The notes: generated from the letters alone by a model not told the origin. DNA of 64,000 nt from Ancylostoma caninum (GCA_037903475.1 JBAJFG010000364.1:186001-250000); one strand, 5' to 3'. Shown: positions 23,388 to 34,033, counted from the first letter of the stretch. A program made the numbers and translations.

Positions 23388-24603
23388 CACTCCACGATGT
23401 TTCCACAGTGAGCTGGGATTACTTTTGGCATTACGTGCCTAATATGGCCTACATAAGTCCTTCATTGTTCTTTCGTGATTCTGCATCTCCAGAATTTTTT
23501 GACGCCTGCTATTAGTTGATCTTTGTTCCGAGGTTTATGGGAATGCCTAAAATCTAGGAATTAAGAGTAAAAATAATTCAGCGTGTCATTTTATGAAAAT
23601 TTCACCTCAAAAAAAATGCTTTAGTTGTTGCCGAACGAATTCAATGGGATTTAGGTCTGGACTCTCGGGTGGCCATTCCAAGCGTTCGATTTTCCATTTG
23701 TCGAGATGTTCTTTCGTAAACTGAGAGGTGTGTTTTGGGTCATTATCTTGAGCAAGACGGCATCTGTTCTTGAATACTGAGCCCACAAAAGAGATAGTAA
23801 TCTCGTATTATCTTGCAGTACAGCTTGCTGTCCATTCTTATCCGAACAGGAAATTCTTCGTCGGCGGTAACAAATTCTTATGTGGTAGCAGAAGCATAAA
23901 CAACGCTTCCATCAAAAATTACGATTTCCGTAGCTCCTTGAGAACTGACTCCTGCCCAGACATGCACCTTAACTGGGTGCTTCGCTCGAGACTTGATGCG
24001 GGGATGTTCTTCACCTACTCGAACATAACAAGCTTTGGAATTGTTCTCCAATTGTACGGTAGATTTGTCCACAAAAACAACGTCATTGAACGTTTTCTGG
24101 GGGGATCGATTTATCAACGAAATTTTTGATTTTTCATGGGGTTGATAAAACATACTTTTTTCAACATTTCTTTGCAGAACGCCAATCTTTTCTCGCTGTT
24201 CTTCTGTCGTATAAGCTGGCAGTTTTTAACGCTTTTGCCAACGAAACCGAGATCACGTCGCAGCCGGGTCATCATAGTAGGCTTCACTTCCAAAGAAAGT
24301 TCTCTTGATACAATTGTGCAGAGCTCCTTTGTCGTCATTTCACTGTTTTCCTCTAGCGCTTTCAAGATAGTATTTTTGATCGGGAAAATATTGTACTGAC
24401 TGAACTTGCGGCTCACGAAACCAGGGTTTTTGAAAGAAAACTTGTGCGAGTTCATGTGAGAACTTATTGGTAATATAACGGACTATCGCATATGTTATCC
24501 CTCGAAAGCACGTCAAAAGTATCTGCACAATTTGTAGCTTAGAGAGACCTTCGACGTGACGGGAGATTACGGCGTTTTCTATGGCGAATTTTGAGCTATT
24601 CAT
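23388..24603 (-). pseudogene. Tc1-like DD34E/D transposase, frameshifted
   Basis: Read from 24603 downward, the pieces lie in several frames. First comes an N-terminal HTH-like stretch starting MNSSKFAIENAVISRHV, then KNTILKALEENSEMTTKELC. These are followed by the catalytic core with FVDKSTVQLENN, KHPVKVHVWAGVSSQG and YCQNDN, then [15 protein letters not shown], the hallmark of Tc1-family transposases. The tail reads KPRNKDQLIAGVKKFW. A probable short intron or insertion sits near 23550-23615. Multiple frameshifts and a stop in the tail make it non-functional. Its terminal repeats were not located. It lies inside the inverted-repeat-bounded region. Confidence 0.88.
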
Positions 24604-24850
24604 CTGAACAGAAAAAAATAAACATGACGTAAATGATCATCCTGAGATTTAAATAGTTGGGTACAAATGTGCAGACAAATCATGCTACTAGAAAAAGAAA
24701 TGTGTGGAGATAGGAGGCATTTGAGAGTGCCGTCGTTGAATGGGAATAGTGACAGGCTATATTACTTTTGCGCGGTGACCCAGGGCGGCAAGAAGGAATA
24801 TGCTAGGTCAGTATGAGAAAGATATCGCCGGAGAGGTCATGTGCAAAGGG

Positions 24851-24902
24851 GATAAAGTTGCTATGTCCGCAGGGTCATTCCTGCGGACATAGCAACTTTA
24901 TC
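24851..24902. repeat. perfect 23-bp hairpin
   Basis: GATAAAGTTGCTATGTCCGCAGG, loop GTCATT, then the exact complement. With 23 uninterrupted pairs and a 6-nt loop, this is far beyond chance. No neighbouring feature explains it; it sits between the Tc1 relic and the BEN-like gene. Confidence 0.85.
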
Positions 24903-26209
24903 ATTAGCTCATGGGGCCGTGACCTCACCCTTCTAATACCCTTTAACACCTTATAAGGATTGTTAATAAATCACCGTTGTAGCGAAAAATAATGTCAGTC
25001 TCCCTCTATACTGACTAACTGACCATATTCTACTCTGCTGGAATGTGGGGCCTAGCCCACTTCCCCGAATCGAATGACTACTGCGTGCTGAAATCGACTC
25101 AGGTCCACGAAGGCCATTTTGCCGTCGAAGAGACCATTTCTGTCCTGTATAAAGCCAAGTTGCTATACGTCAACTCCTGCAAGTCCCTCTGTGATCAAGA
25201 ATGTGAGAAACTGCTCAGCCACAAGGGATGCACAAAGCACCTCTCCACCGATTCACGTGACTCACTCGAATTTAATGGAGTTCTGGAGTCCGAACGAGCA
25301 CCTCGCAATTCCTCCCCCTGTATTCAGCAGACTGACTGCGATTTGTCCTCAGACGCCATATTCAATGCTACTGACCAACTATCCACATTCCTTCATTCCC
25401 GTATGGACAATATTCATGACGAGCTGACGCTCAAACGTCAGTGGACAACCTTAAGTTCGAAAAAATGGAAAGTTCGCTGTACGCTGTCAAATCCTCGATA
25501 AATGAGGTTCTAGAAAGAATTCCTCCCCTAGTAAAGCTCCTGAAGGTATGAGTTTCGTCCCTGGCCATATTGGTTCCTTTTGATGTAAGCATTTGAAAAA
25601 AATTGGAATTTTAGCTCTTAAGTACCCGTACCGGTTAACGAAGGAACGTGCAGACGATATTCAGAAAAGTGCAACATCGGTGACGCATTTTGCTAGAGTA
25701 GCTGAAAGAGAGCTTTTTGCTGGTGATAAAGACAGGCACTTGAATATTGCTGAACGAGTCTCCCAGGACAAGGTAAAAATATTAAGTTGTATTTTGGAAG
25801 GTATTTTGTAAGGCAACCACCAATGGTACTTTAAACTTTTAAATATTGAAGCTTCAAAAAATAATTGCAGGTGCGCTGGCTAAGGGAAATGGTGAAATAT
25901 AGGTTTCGCTCAGTAACCGCGGCAGCGGAGGCCACGCCTTGGGCTGCCTGTGTGAAAGCAATAAATTCTTACCATCGTAGACGCAGGGTCTTATCTCCTA
26001 TCATCGACTCTCGATGATCGCGGGGGCGTGATCAGTGCATAATTAGCTTGGCTCCTCACTCCTCTACTTAGCACCCACGGTGCGCGGTTGTTTGCAGCAA
26101 TAAAGCGTCCGTATTCTCTTTGTGTACTGTATTCAAAACCACTGAACCACCCAAAGGGTCTGTTCAAAAAGGGAATCAACCCTTAGTCTCTAGCGCCCAC
26201 GTAACAGTC

Positions 26210-26280
26210 TGGTGCATCGGCAGAGAATTGAACCCGGGCCGCCCACGTGGCAGGCGAGCATTCTACCACTGAACCACCGC
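26210..26280 (-). other. extended primer-binding site: near-complete tRNA-Gly(GCC) sequence
   Basis: Starting 3 nt after the 5' LTR, the plus strand reads TGGTGCATCGGCAGAGAATT and continues for about 70 nt as the complement of a tRNA-Gly. On the minus strand this gives GGTTCAGTGGTAGAATGC, a GCC anticodon in TGCCACG, the T-arm GGGTTCAATTC, and the 3' end GATGCACCA including CCA. Only the first four acceptor bases are replaced. The CCA, absent from nematode nuclear tRNA genes, argues for copying from a mature tRNA primer. Equivalent positions in the other units are 28657-28727 and 31104-31174. Confidence 0.85.
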
Positions 26281-26655
26281 CTTAATTGTGCATTCGGACT
26301 ACACAAAGTCCAAGAGTCTCAGCGCCCACAATATTTGGTGTCCATCGATGGTCGTCTGGATGTCGACCTTGCGACGGTTTTGCAGCGCACCGCTCCAAAA
26401 TCGGAGTGCGCCTTCTGCGGGCTCGATGAAAACAGGGACAGCCACCACACCGGTCGCTGTTCCCGCTTCAAAGATACCGTATCCCGCACGGCACAGGCGG
26501 CGAAGCTACAGCTGTGCCTTTGCTGCCTGAAGCCTGTGCAGGAGGACCAGTACGAAGTGAAGTGCAGCGCTTGTAGTCTCTACCACAACGTGCTGCTTCG
26601 CCACCAGAGGCGGCCACACCACCACCAGGGTGGTCAGAGACGACCGAGGCACTGA
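26212..26655 (+). pseudogene. BEL/Pao gag zinc-finger remnant, copy 1
   Basis: An open frame of 147 codons. Its centre reads SECAFCGLDENRDSHHTGRC, later LCLCCLKP, then VKCSACSLYHNVLLRHQ. This matches the gag nucleocapsid module of BEL/Pao elements (CxFC....H....C...R, CL.CLKP, C..C...HN.LL). The first 20 codons overlap the primer-binding region and are not gag. Rest of gag and all of pol are missing, so it is not a working gene. Function in the family: RNA packaging in cytoplasmic particles. Confidence 0.8.
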
Positions 26656-27934
26656 TGCCTCTTGTTGTACCTGAGTAGCTGCCACGTTCCTGCCACGTTC
26701 CTGCGATCCTGTCACGTTCGCGCCACGTTCCCGCCACGTTCCTGAGTTGTTGCCACGTTCCTGCCACACCCAAGCTGTATCCGCCATGTTTCTGCCACGT
26801 CCGAGCCGTTTCCGTCGCGCTCCTGCCTCACCTGAAGATTGCCAGTCCAGCGAAGACGCCGACATGTAGATAAAATGTGTTTGAAACTTGGATGTAAACA
26901 GGAATGATCTCATCTCTCACTCGGATGTATCCATTAATGGTGACCGGCGCAGTATCATCGACTCTCGATGATCGCGGGGGCGTGGTCAGTGCATAATTAC
27001 CTTGGCTCCTCACTCCTCTACTTAGCACTCACGATGTTGTTTGCAGCAATAAAGCGTCCGTATTCTCTTTGTTTACTGTATTCAAAACCACTGAACCACC
27101 CAAAGGGTCTGTTCAAAAAGGGAATCAACCCTTAGTCTCTAGTGCCCATGTAACATCTCCTATTCATCCTCTTCCAACCTGTAATGTGGAACAACCAAAA
27201 AGGATTTTCTACCCTCCTAAAGAAAACAGTCAAGACAGTCTTCCCATGACAGCAAATTCTCAAAAACATTACCCTCGAAGTGCTCTTTTGAGTAGTTCTT
27301 TACCTTCTGATTCAGAAATGTTTGAGTTCTATGATTAGCACCTACAAATGCTTCATAATTCTCTATATAGTCTATATAGATATCAGAGGTTGTATTTGCA
27401 TGGATCACTTTCACTGATTTTTACCAATCCTGATAGAATATTTGCCTGAAATTTGATCGTTATTTATAATGGCATCAGTGCGGCAGATTTGCTCCAGTTC
27501 ATCAATTTATCTTAATTTAATTTTATAATGTACTTTTGGCACCTCACTGATTGCATAAAACTATTCAGTAATGTTTAACTCCTCATTGTAATTGTCTTTT
27601 TTTTTGTCTGCCTAAGCTTATCCATTTGAACGTTGATATTTTTGAACTCGGCAGTCCTGCATTTAGGGTCTACCTCAAAATAAATGTTGCTAAAAACATT
27701 GTGCTTAGAGTAAGATAATTTCTCAAACAAAGTACCAATTCAACCAGCGCTACACGCAAGTGACAGATGCCTGTCAGTAACTTGCGTTCCTCAGACCTTG
27801 AATTTTTTTTCTTCGGAAATTTAATACCTGGGAAGTTGCTGGAGAAAAGCATAGATCTGAAAACTTCACTTCAAATCCAATACGAATCCAGCATTACAGC
27901 TCTATGATAGAATTAGTTGCTGCAGAAAAACTGT

Positions 27935-29785
27935 CAAATCCTCGATAAATGAGGTTCTAGAAAGAATTCCTCCCCTAGTAAAGCTCCTGAAGGTATGAGT
28001 TTCGTCCCTGGCCATATTGGTTCCTTTTGATGTAAGCATTTGAAAAAAATTGGAATTTTAGCTCTTAAGTACCCGTACCGGTTAACGAAGGAACGTGCAG
28101 ACGATATTCAGAAAAGTGCAACATCGGTGACGCATTTTGCTAGAGTAGCTGAAAGAGAGCTTTTTGCTGGTGATAAAGACAGGCACTTGAATATTGCTGA
28201 ACGAGTCTCCCAGGACAAGGCAAAAATATTAAGTTGTATTTTGGAAGGTATTTTGTAAGGCAACCACCAATGGTACTTTAAACTTTTAAATATTGAAGCT
28301 TCAAAAAATAATTGCAGGTGCGCTGGCTAAGGGAAATGGTGAAATATAGGTTTCGCTCAGTAACCGCGGCAGCGGAGGCCACGCCTTGGGCTGCCTGTGT
28401 GAAAGCAATAAATTCTTACCATCGTAGACGCAGGGTCTTATCTCCTATCATCGACTCTCGATGATCGCGGGGGCGTGATCAGTGCATAATTAGCTTGGCT
28501 CCTCACTCCTCTACTTAGCACCCACGGTGCGCGGTTGTTTGCAGCAATAAAGCGTCCGTATTCTCTTTGTGTACTGTATTCAAAACCACTGAACCACCCA
28601 AAGGGTCTGTTCAAAAAGGGAATCAACCCTTAGTCTCTAGCGCCCACGTAACAGTCTGGTGCATCGGCAGAGAATTGAACCCGGGCCGCCCACGTGGCAG
28701 GCGAGCATTCTACCACTGAACCACCGCCTTAATTGTGCATTCGGACTACACAAAGTCCAAGAGTCTCAGCGCCCACAATATTTGGTGTCCATCGATGGTC
28801 GTCTGGATGTCGACCTTGCGACGGTTTTGCAGCGCACCGCTCCAAAATCGGAGTGCGCCTTCTGCGGGCTCGATGAAAATAGGGACAGCCACCACACCGG
28901 TCGCTGTTCCCGCTTCAAAGATACCGTATCCCGCACGGCACAGGCGGCGAAGCTACAGCTGTGCCTTTGCTGCCTGAAGCCTGTGCAGGAGGACCAGTAC
29001 GAAGTGAAGTGCAGCGCTTGTAGTCTCTACCACAACGTGCTGCTTCGCCACCAGAGGCGGCCACACCACCACCAGGGTGGTCAGAGACGACCGAGGCACT
29101 GATGCCTCTTGTTGTACCTGAGTAGCTGCCACGTTCCTGCCACGTTCCTGCGATCCTGTCACGTTCGCGCCACGTTCCCGCCACGTTCCTGAGTTGTTGC
29201 CACGTTCCTGCCACACCCAAGCTGTATCCGCCATGTTTCTGCCACGTCCGAGCCGTTTCCGTCGCGCTCCTGCCTCACCTGAAGATTGCCAGTCCAGCGA
29301 AGACGCCGACATGTAGATAAAATGTGTTTGAAACTTGGATGTAAACAGGAATGATCTCATCTCTCACTCGGATGTATCCATTAATGGTGACCGGCGCAGT
29401 ATCATCGACTCTCGATGATCGCGGGGGCGTGGTCAGTGCATAATTACCTTGGCTCCTCACTCCTCTACTTAGCACTCACGATGTTGTTTGCAGCAATAAA
29501 GCGTCCGTATTCTCTTTGTTTACTGTATTCAAAACCACTGAACCACCCAAAGGGTCTGTTCAAAAAGGGAATCAACCCTTAGTCTCTAGTGCCCATGTAA
29601 CATCTCCTATTCATCCTCTTCCAACCTGTAATGTGGAACAACCAAAAAGGATTTTCTACCCTCCTAAAGAAAACAGTCAAGACAGTCTTCCCATGACAGC
29701 AAATTCTCAAAAACATTACCCTCGAAGTGCTCTTTTGAGTAGTTCTTTACCTTCTGATTCAGAAATGTTTGAGTTCTATGATTAG
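27935..29785 (+). pseudogene. BEN-like gene 3' part, copy 2, with LTR element
   Basis: Copy 2 of the duplicated block lacks the N-terminal module and starts within the coiled-coil exon. The exon that reads KERADDIQKSA is at 28062-28219; the LTR insertion is at 28446-29602 and the frame resumes to TAG at 29785. The intron donor after DK is GC (CAAG|GCAAAA) rather than the GT of copy 1. Confidence 0.5.
28446..29602 (+). mobile_element. BEL/Pao-like LTR element, copy 2 (part of tandem unit)
   Basis: Same structure, target duplication and gag remnant (28659-29102) as copy 1, carried along by the tandem duplication. It is not an independent insertion. One difference inside gag gives a Thr/Ile-type change in an overlapping frame (AAAACAGGG versus AAAATAGGG). 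Confidence 0.9.
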
Positions 29786-30381
29786 CACCTACAAATGCTT
29801 CATAATTCTCTATATAGTCTATATAGATATCAGAGGTTGTATTTGCATGGATCACTTTCACTGATTTTTACCAATCCTGATAGAATATTTGCCTGAAATT
29901 TGATCGTTATTTATAATGGCATCAGTGCGGCAGATTTGCTCCAGTTCATCAATTTATCTTAATTTAATTTTATAATGTACTTTTGGCACCTCACTGATTG
30001 CATAAAACTATTCAGTAATGTTTAACTCCTCATTGTAATTGTCTTTTTTTTTGTCTGCCTAAGCTTATCCATTTGAACGTTGATATTTTTGAACTCGGCA
30101 GTCCTGCATTTAGGGTCTACCTCAAAATAAATGTTGCTAAAAACATTGTGCTTAGAGTAAGATAATTTCTCAAACAAAGTACCAATTCAACCAGCGCTAC
30201 ACGCAAGTGACAGATGCCTGTCAGTAACTTGCGTTCCTCAGACCTTGAATTTTTTTTCTTCGGAAATTTAATACCTGGGAAGTTGCTGGAGAAAAGCATA
30301 GATCTGAAAACTTCACTTCAAATCCAATACGAATCCAGCATTACAGCTCTATGATAGAATTAGTTGCTGCAGAAAAACTGT

Positions 30382-32232
30382 CAAATCCTCGATAAATGAG
30401 GTTCTAGAAAGAATTCCTCCCCTAGTAAAGCTCCTGAAGGTATGAGTTTCGTCCCTGGCCATATTGGTTCCTTTTGATGTAAGCATTTGAAAAAAATTGG
30501 AATTTTAGCTCTTAAGTACCCGTACCGGTTAACGAAGGAACGTGCAGACGATATTCAGAAAAGTGCAACATCGGTGACGCATTTTGCTAGAGTAGCTGAA
30601 AGAGAGCTTTTTGCTGGTGATAAAGACAGGCACTTGAATATTGCTGAACGAGTCTCCCAGGACAAGGCAAAAATATTAAGTTGTATTTTGGAAGGTATTT
30701 TGTAAGGCAACCACCAATGGTACTTTAAACTTTTAAATATTGAAGCTTCAAAAAATAATTGCAGGTGCGCTGGCTAAGGGAAATGGTGAAATATAGGTTT
30801 CGCTCAGTAACCGCGGCAGCGGAGGCCACGCCTTGGGCTGCCTGTGTGAAAGCAATAAATTCTTACCATCGTAGACGCAGGGTCTTATCTCCTATCATCG
30901 ACTCTCGATGATCGCGGGGGCGTGATCAGTGCATAATTAGCTTGGCTCCTCACTCCTCTACTTAGCACCCACGGTGCGCGGTTGTTTGCAGCAATAAAGC
31001 GTCCGTATTCTCTTTGTGTACTGTATTCAAAACCACTGAACCACCCAAAGGGTCTGTTCAAAAAGGGAATCAACCCTTAGTCTCTAGCGCCCACGTAACA
31101 GTCTGGTGCATCGGCAGAGAATTGAACCCGGGCCGCCCACGTGGCAGGCGAGCATTCTACCACTGAACCACCGCCTTAATTGTGCATTCGGACTACACAA
31201 AGTCCAAGAGTCTCAGCGCCCACAATATTTGGTGTCCATCGATGGTCGTCTGGATGTCGACCTTGCGACGGTTTTGCAGCGCACCGCTCCAAAATCGGAG
31301 TGCGCCTTCTGCGGGCTCGATGAAAACAGGGACAGCCACCACACCGGTCGCTGTTCCCGCTTCAAAGATACCGTATCCCGCACGGCACAGGCGGCGAAGC
31401 TACAGCTGTGCCTTTGCTGCCTGAAGCCTGTGCAGGAGGACCAGTACGAAGTGAAGTGCAGCGCTTGTAGTCTCTACCACAACGTGCTGCTTCGCCACCA
31501 GAGGCGGCCACACCACCACCAGGGTGGTCAGAGACGACCGAGGCACTGATGCCTCTTGTTGTACCTGAGTAGCTGCCACGTTCCTGCCACGTTCCTGCGA
31601 TCCTGTCACGTTCGCGCCACGTTCCCGCCACGTTCCTGAGTTGTTGCCACGTTCCTGCCACACCCAAGCTGTATCCGCCATGTTTCTGCCACGTCCGAGC
31701 CGTTTCCGTCGCGCTCCTGCCTCACCTGAAGATTGCCAGTCCAGCGAAGACGCCGACATGTAGATAAAATGTGTTTGAAACTTGGATGTAAACAGGAATG
31801 ATCTCATCTCTCACTCGGATGTATCCATTAATGGTGACCGGCGCAGTATCATCGACTCTCGATGATCGCGGGGGCGTGGTCAGTGCATAATTACCTTGGC
31901 TCCTCACTCCTCTACTTAGCACTCACGATGTTGTTTGCAGCAATAAAGCGTCCGTATTCTCTTTGTTTACTGTATTCAAAACCACTGAACCACCCAAAGG
32001 GTCTGTTCAAAAAGGGAATCAACCCTTAGTCTCTAGTGCCCATGTAACATCTCCTATTCATCCTCTTCCAACCTGTAATGTGGAACAACCAAAAAGGATT
32101 TTCTACCCTCCTAAAGAAAACAGTCAAGACAGTCTTCCCATGACAGCAAATTCTCAAAAACATTACCCTCGAAGTGCTCTTTTGAGTAGTTCTTTACCTT
32201 CTGATTCAGAAATGTTTGAGTTCTATGATTAG
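30382..32232 (+). pseudogene. BEN-like gene 3' part, copy 3, with LTR element
   Basis: Third unit. It has the GC donor variant like copy 2, the LTR element at 30893-32049, and the frame resuming to TAG at 32232. It then runs into the intact right inverted arm, showing that this is the original right end of the block. Confidence 0.5.
30893..32049 (+). mobile_element. BEL/Pao-like LTR element, copy 3 (part of tandem unit)
   Basis: Identical layout to copies 1 and 2, with gag remnant 31106-31549 and TCTCC on both sides. Confidence 0.9.
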
Positions 32233-32559
32233 CACCTACAAATGCTTCATAATTCTCTATATAGTCTATATAGATATCAGAGGTTGTATTTGCATGGATC
32301 ACTTTCACTGATTTTTACCAATCCTGATAGAATATTTGCCTGAAATTTGATCGTTATTTATAATGGCATCAGTGCGGCAGATTTGCTCCAGTTCATCAAT
32401 TTATCTTAATTTAATTTTATAATGTACTTTTGGCACCTCATTGATTGCATAAAACTATTCAGTAATGTTTAACTCCTCATTGTAATTGTCTTTTTTTTTT
32501 GTCTGCCTAAGCTTATCCATTTGAACGTTGATATTTTTGAACTCGGCAGTCCTGCATTT

Positions 32560-33232
32560 AGGGTCTACCTCAAAATAAATGTTGCTAAAAACATTGTGCT
32601 TAGAGTAAGATAATTTCTCAAACAAAGTACCAATTCAACCAGCGCTACACGCAAGTGACAGATGCCTGTCAGTAACTTGCGTTCCTCAGACCTTGAATTT
32701 TTTTCTTCGGAAATTTAATACCTGGGAAGTTGCTGGAGAAAAGCATAGATCTGAAAACTTCACTTCAAATCCAATACGAATCCAGCATTACAGCTCTATG
32801 ATAGAATTAGTTGCTGCAGAAAAACTGTAATACCTTCAGCCAGGTTGACAACGTTGCATTTTAATATGAGTTGGCGAGGTGAAAACTGCATGAAAGAATA
32901 CTGGAAAACTGAAGGAACGTTATGGTGTTGTTCCTCCTCTCTGACTCGGCAGCTCAGCAGCTCTGTTAGTTAAGACTTTCTTGAAATCCGGTGGCAAGAA
33001 AATGGGAAAAATGAAAAATGCAGAAATTTGACAAATTTTTAAAATTGTGAAGGGGACTCAGATTTACCATGAGCTGTTGTCTGTTGGATAGTTGAGTAAT
33101 ATTTGCTATCTATAATATCAATATCTGATGTTGAACTTGTAATATCTTCGTTAAATTAGAGGGACGCAGATAGGCGACCCCGGGTCGCCCCAGGTCATCC
33201 ATCTGCTACTGGCTACGAAGACCACCGCATCT
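32560..33232 (-). repeat. right arm of long inverted repeat
   Basis: Inverted partner of 22452-23115. Its inner ~260 bases are also present at the end of each tandem unit (for example 27670-27930), so the triplication breakpoint lies inside this arm. Confidence 0.85.
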
Positions 33233-33645
33233 TAAGTTCTCGGAAAAAATTGTTTGATGTATGTTCTTTGTTCAAGATAGTTTCCAACATGTACAAAATT
33301 CGATTAACAAATTTTTACAAACTTTTGCCATCCAAGATAAGAGGACTTTCCTTCAAGATTTCATATCCGAAACCGAAAAGAACAAGAAGGCAGCAATCAT
33401 TTACTGTTCGTGCAGGGTCCGCATTTTTGCAATTAAGGACAGGTTTGACACCCTGCTGGAAAAATTTTGCATTGTTCAAACGAATCGCTGCACCTGCCCT
33501 TCTAAAGTACTAGATTGTGTGTTTCTATACTTTGTAGTGTATTTTTTTCATAATAGCTATCATTTTCTTGAATAGTTTGTATTGTATCGTGATATAACCT
33601 TATCTCACGACTATCACCATGACTTATAATAACGGGCTTACAAGG
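33233..33645 (+). other. possible coding remnant, unidentified
   Basis: The frame 33261-33575 contains a helical, charged stretch (QDSFQHVQNSINKFLQTFAI, FLQDFISETEKNKKA). A neighbouring frame is also open. No start or splice context and no family recognised; it lies just outside the right inverted arm. Confidence 0.2.
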
Positions 33646-33963
33646 AAATGCAAGAGGCTAACCCCGGGGATCTCAGCGAGCCACCCATTTTCAGAAGCCT
33701 TGTCTAAGGTGATTATAATGCATACATATTATTTTTGCCCAATAGTCAGGATGCGCCCAGGAGAGCGCGTCCAACATTTTTCTTCTTCGCTGCCATAGGG
33801 GTCCATTTTACAGGCGATTTAAGCAACGTTGACGGCTCAAACCTACTGAGATTACTGTAATTAGCTGTCTCATGGACTGTAGAGTGTTTGGAGACACAAT
33901 TGTGAACGACCCTGCTCCGCTGGGTATGCGATCATGAGCAATTGCCACAGGCATGCCAGCCGT

Positions 33964-34033
33964 GGCGGAGTGGCCGAGTGGGTAGCGTGTCGGATTGTCA
34001 GCCGGAGGCTCGAGGGTTTGGATCCCTTCCGCG
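33964..34033 (+). other. tRNA-like sequence (pseudo-tRNA or tRNA-derived)
   Basis: It has GCGGAGTGGCCGAGTGGGTAG, a box A-like D-arm, and GGGTTTGGATCCC, a box B-like T-arm, closed by an acceptor-like GCGGAG/TTCCGC pairing. The anticodon stem pairs poorly; if forced, the anticodon would be GTC. The D-arm resembles class II (Ser/Leu) tRNAs, but the variable region is short. Probably a decayed tRNA or a tRNA-derived promoter inside the foldback element. Confidence 0.5.

Larger units (their letters stand above)
25999..27155 (+). mobile_element. non-autonomous BEL/Pao-like LTR element, copy 1
   Basis: LTRs 25999-26206 and 26953-27155 both run from TATCATCGACTC to TAACA. They flank a 746-bp interior and are bordered by the 5-bp target duplication TCTCC (25994-25998 and 27156-27160). 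The LTRs differ from each other by several substitutions and a 5-bp indel. The interior has a tRNA-matching primer-binding region, a gag zinc-finger remnant and a CCACGTTCCTG-rich repeat tract at 26672-26800; there is no protease, reverse transcriptase or integrase. The 5-bp duplication and the gag finger point to the BEL/Pao group. It sits inside the last exon of the BEN-like gene. Confidence 0.88.
25043..27338 (+). pseudogene. BEN-domain-like protein gene, copy 1, interrupted by an LTR element
   Basis: The N-terminal part from 25043 (ESNDYCVLKSTQVHEG...ISVLYKAKLL) resembles the N-terminal module of BEND-type proteins. Next comes a coiled-coil-like stretch (SSINEVLERIPPLVKLL) reached only after a one-base frame change near 25435. 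After an intron (25546-25614), exon 25615-25772 has ALKYPYRLTKERADDIQKSA and AERELFAGDKDRH. A GT-AG intron (25773-25870) leads to VRWLREMVKYRF, then PWAACVKAINSYHRRRR, matching the end of BEN domains (W..C..AIN...R). BEN domains bind DNA or protein in chromatin. The LTR element at 25999-27155 splits the last exon; the same frame resumes at 27161 and ends at TAG 27338. The phase at the first intron does not reconcile, so the gene is decayed or an exon is missed. Confidence 0.5.
25484..32828 (+). repeat. tandem triplication, three 2,447-bp units
   Basis: Units start at 25484, 27931 and 30378; the last ends at 32828. They are nearly identical, and I saw only a handful of single-base and T-run differences (for example T/C at 25774 and its equivalents, C/T at 28880). 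Each unit carries the 3' part of the BEN-like gene, the LTR element, and the inner part of the right inverted arm. The junction sequence CTGT is shared by both breakpoints (CGCTGT|CAAATC and AAACTGT|AATACC), a 4-bp microhomology. Confidence 0.97.
22452..33232. mobile_element. composite region bounded by ~0.65-kb inverted repeats
   Basis: The left arm (22452 to about 23115, reading GGTGGTCTCCGTAGCC... inward) is repeated in inverse on the right (33232 down to about 32560), with scattered mismatches and small indels. Between the arms lie a Tc1-like pseudogene, a BEN-domain-like gene, a 2,447-bp tandem triplication and three copies of an LTR element. Without the extra copies and insertions the unit would be near 4 kb. 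No clear target-site duplication is visible outside the arms, so a DNA transposon carrying a BEN-like gene and a simple inverted duplication both remain possible. Confidence 0.7.

Noticed and set aside
26210..26280. A functional tRNA-Gly gene (three copies)
   Set aside because: The acceptor 5' end is replaced, CCA is encoded in the DNA, and it sits exactly at the primer-binding position of an LTR element in all three units.
22452..33232. Maverick/Polinton transposon
   Set aside because: Long inverted arms fit, but no polymerase B, integrase, ATPase or capsid sequence is present.
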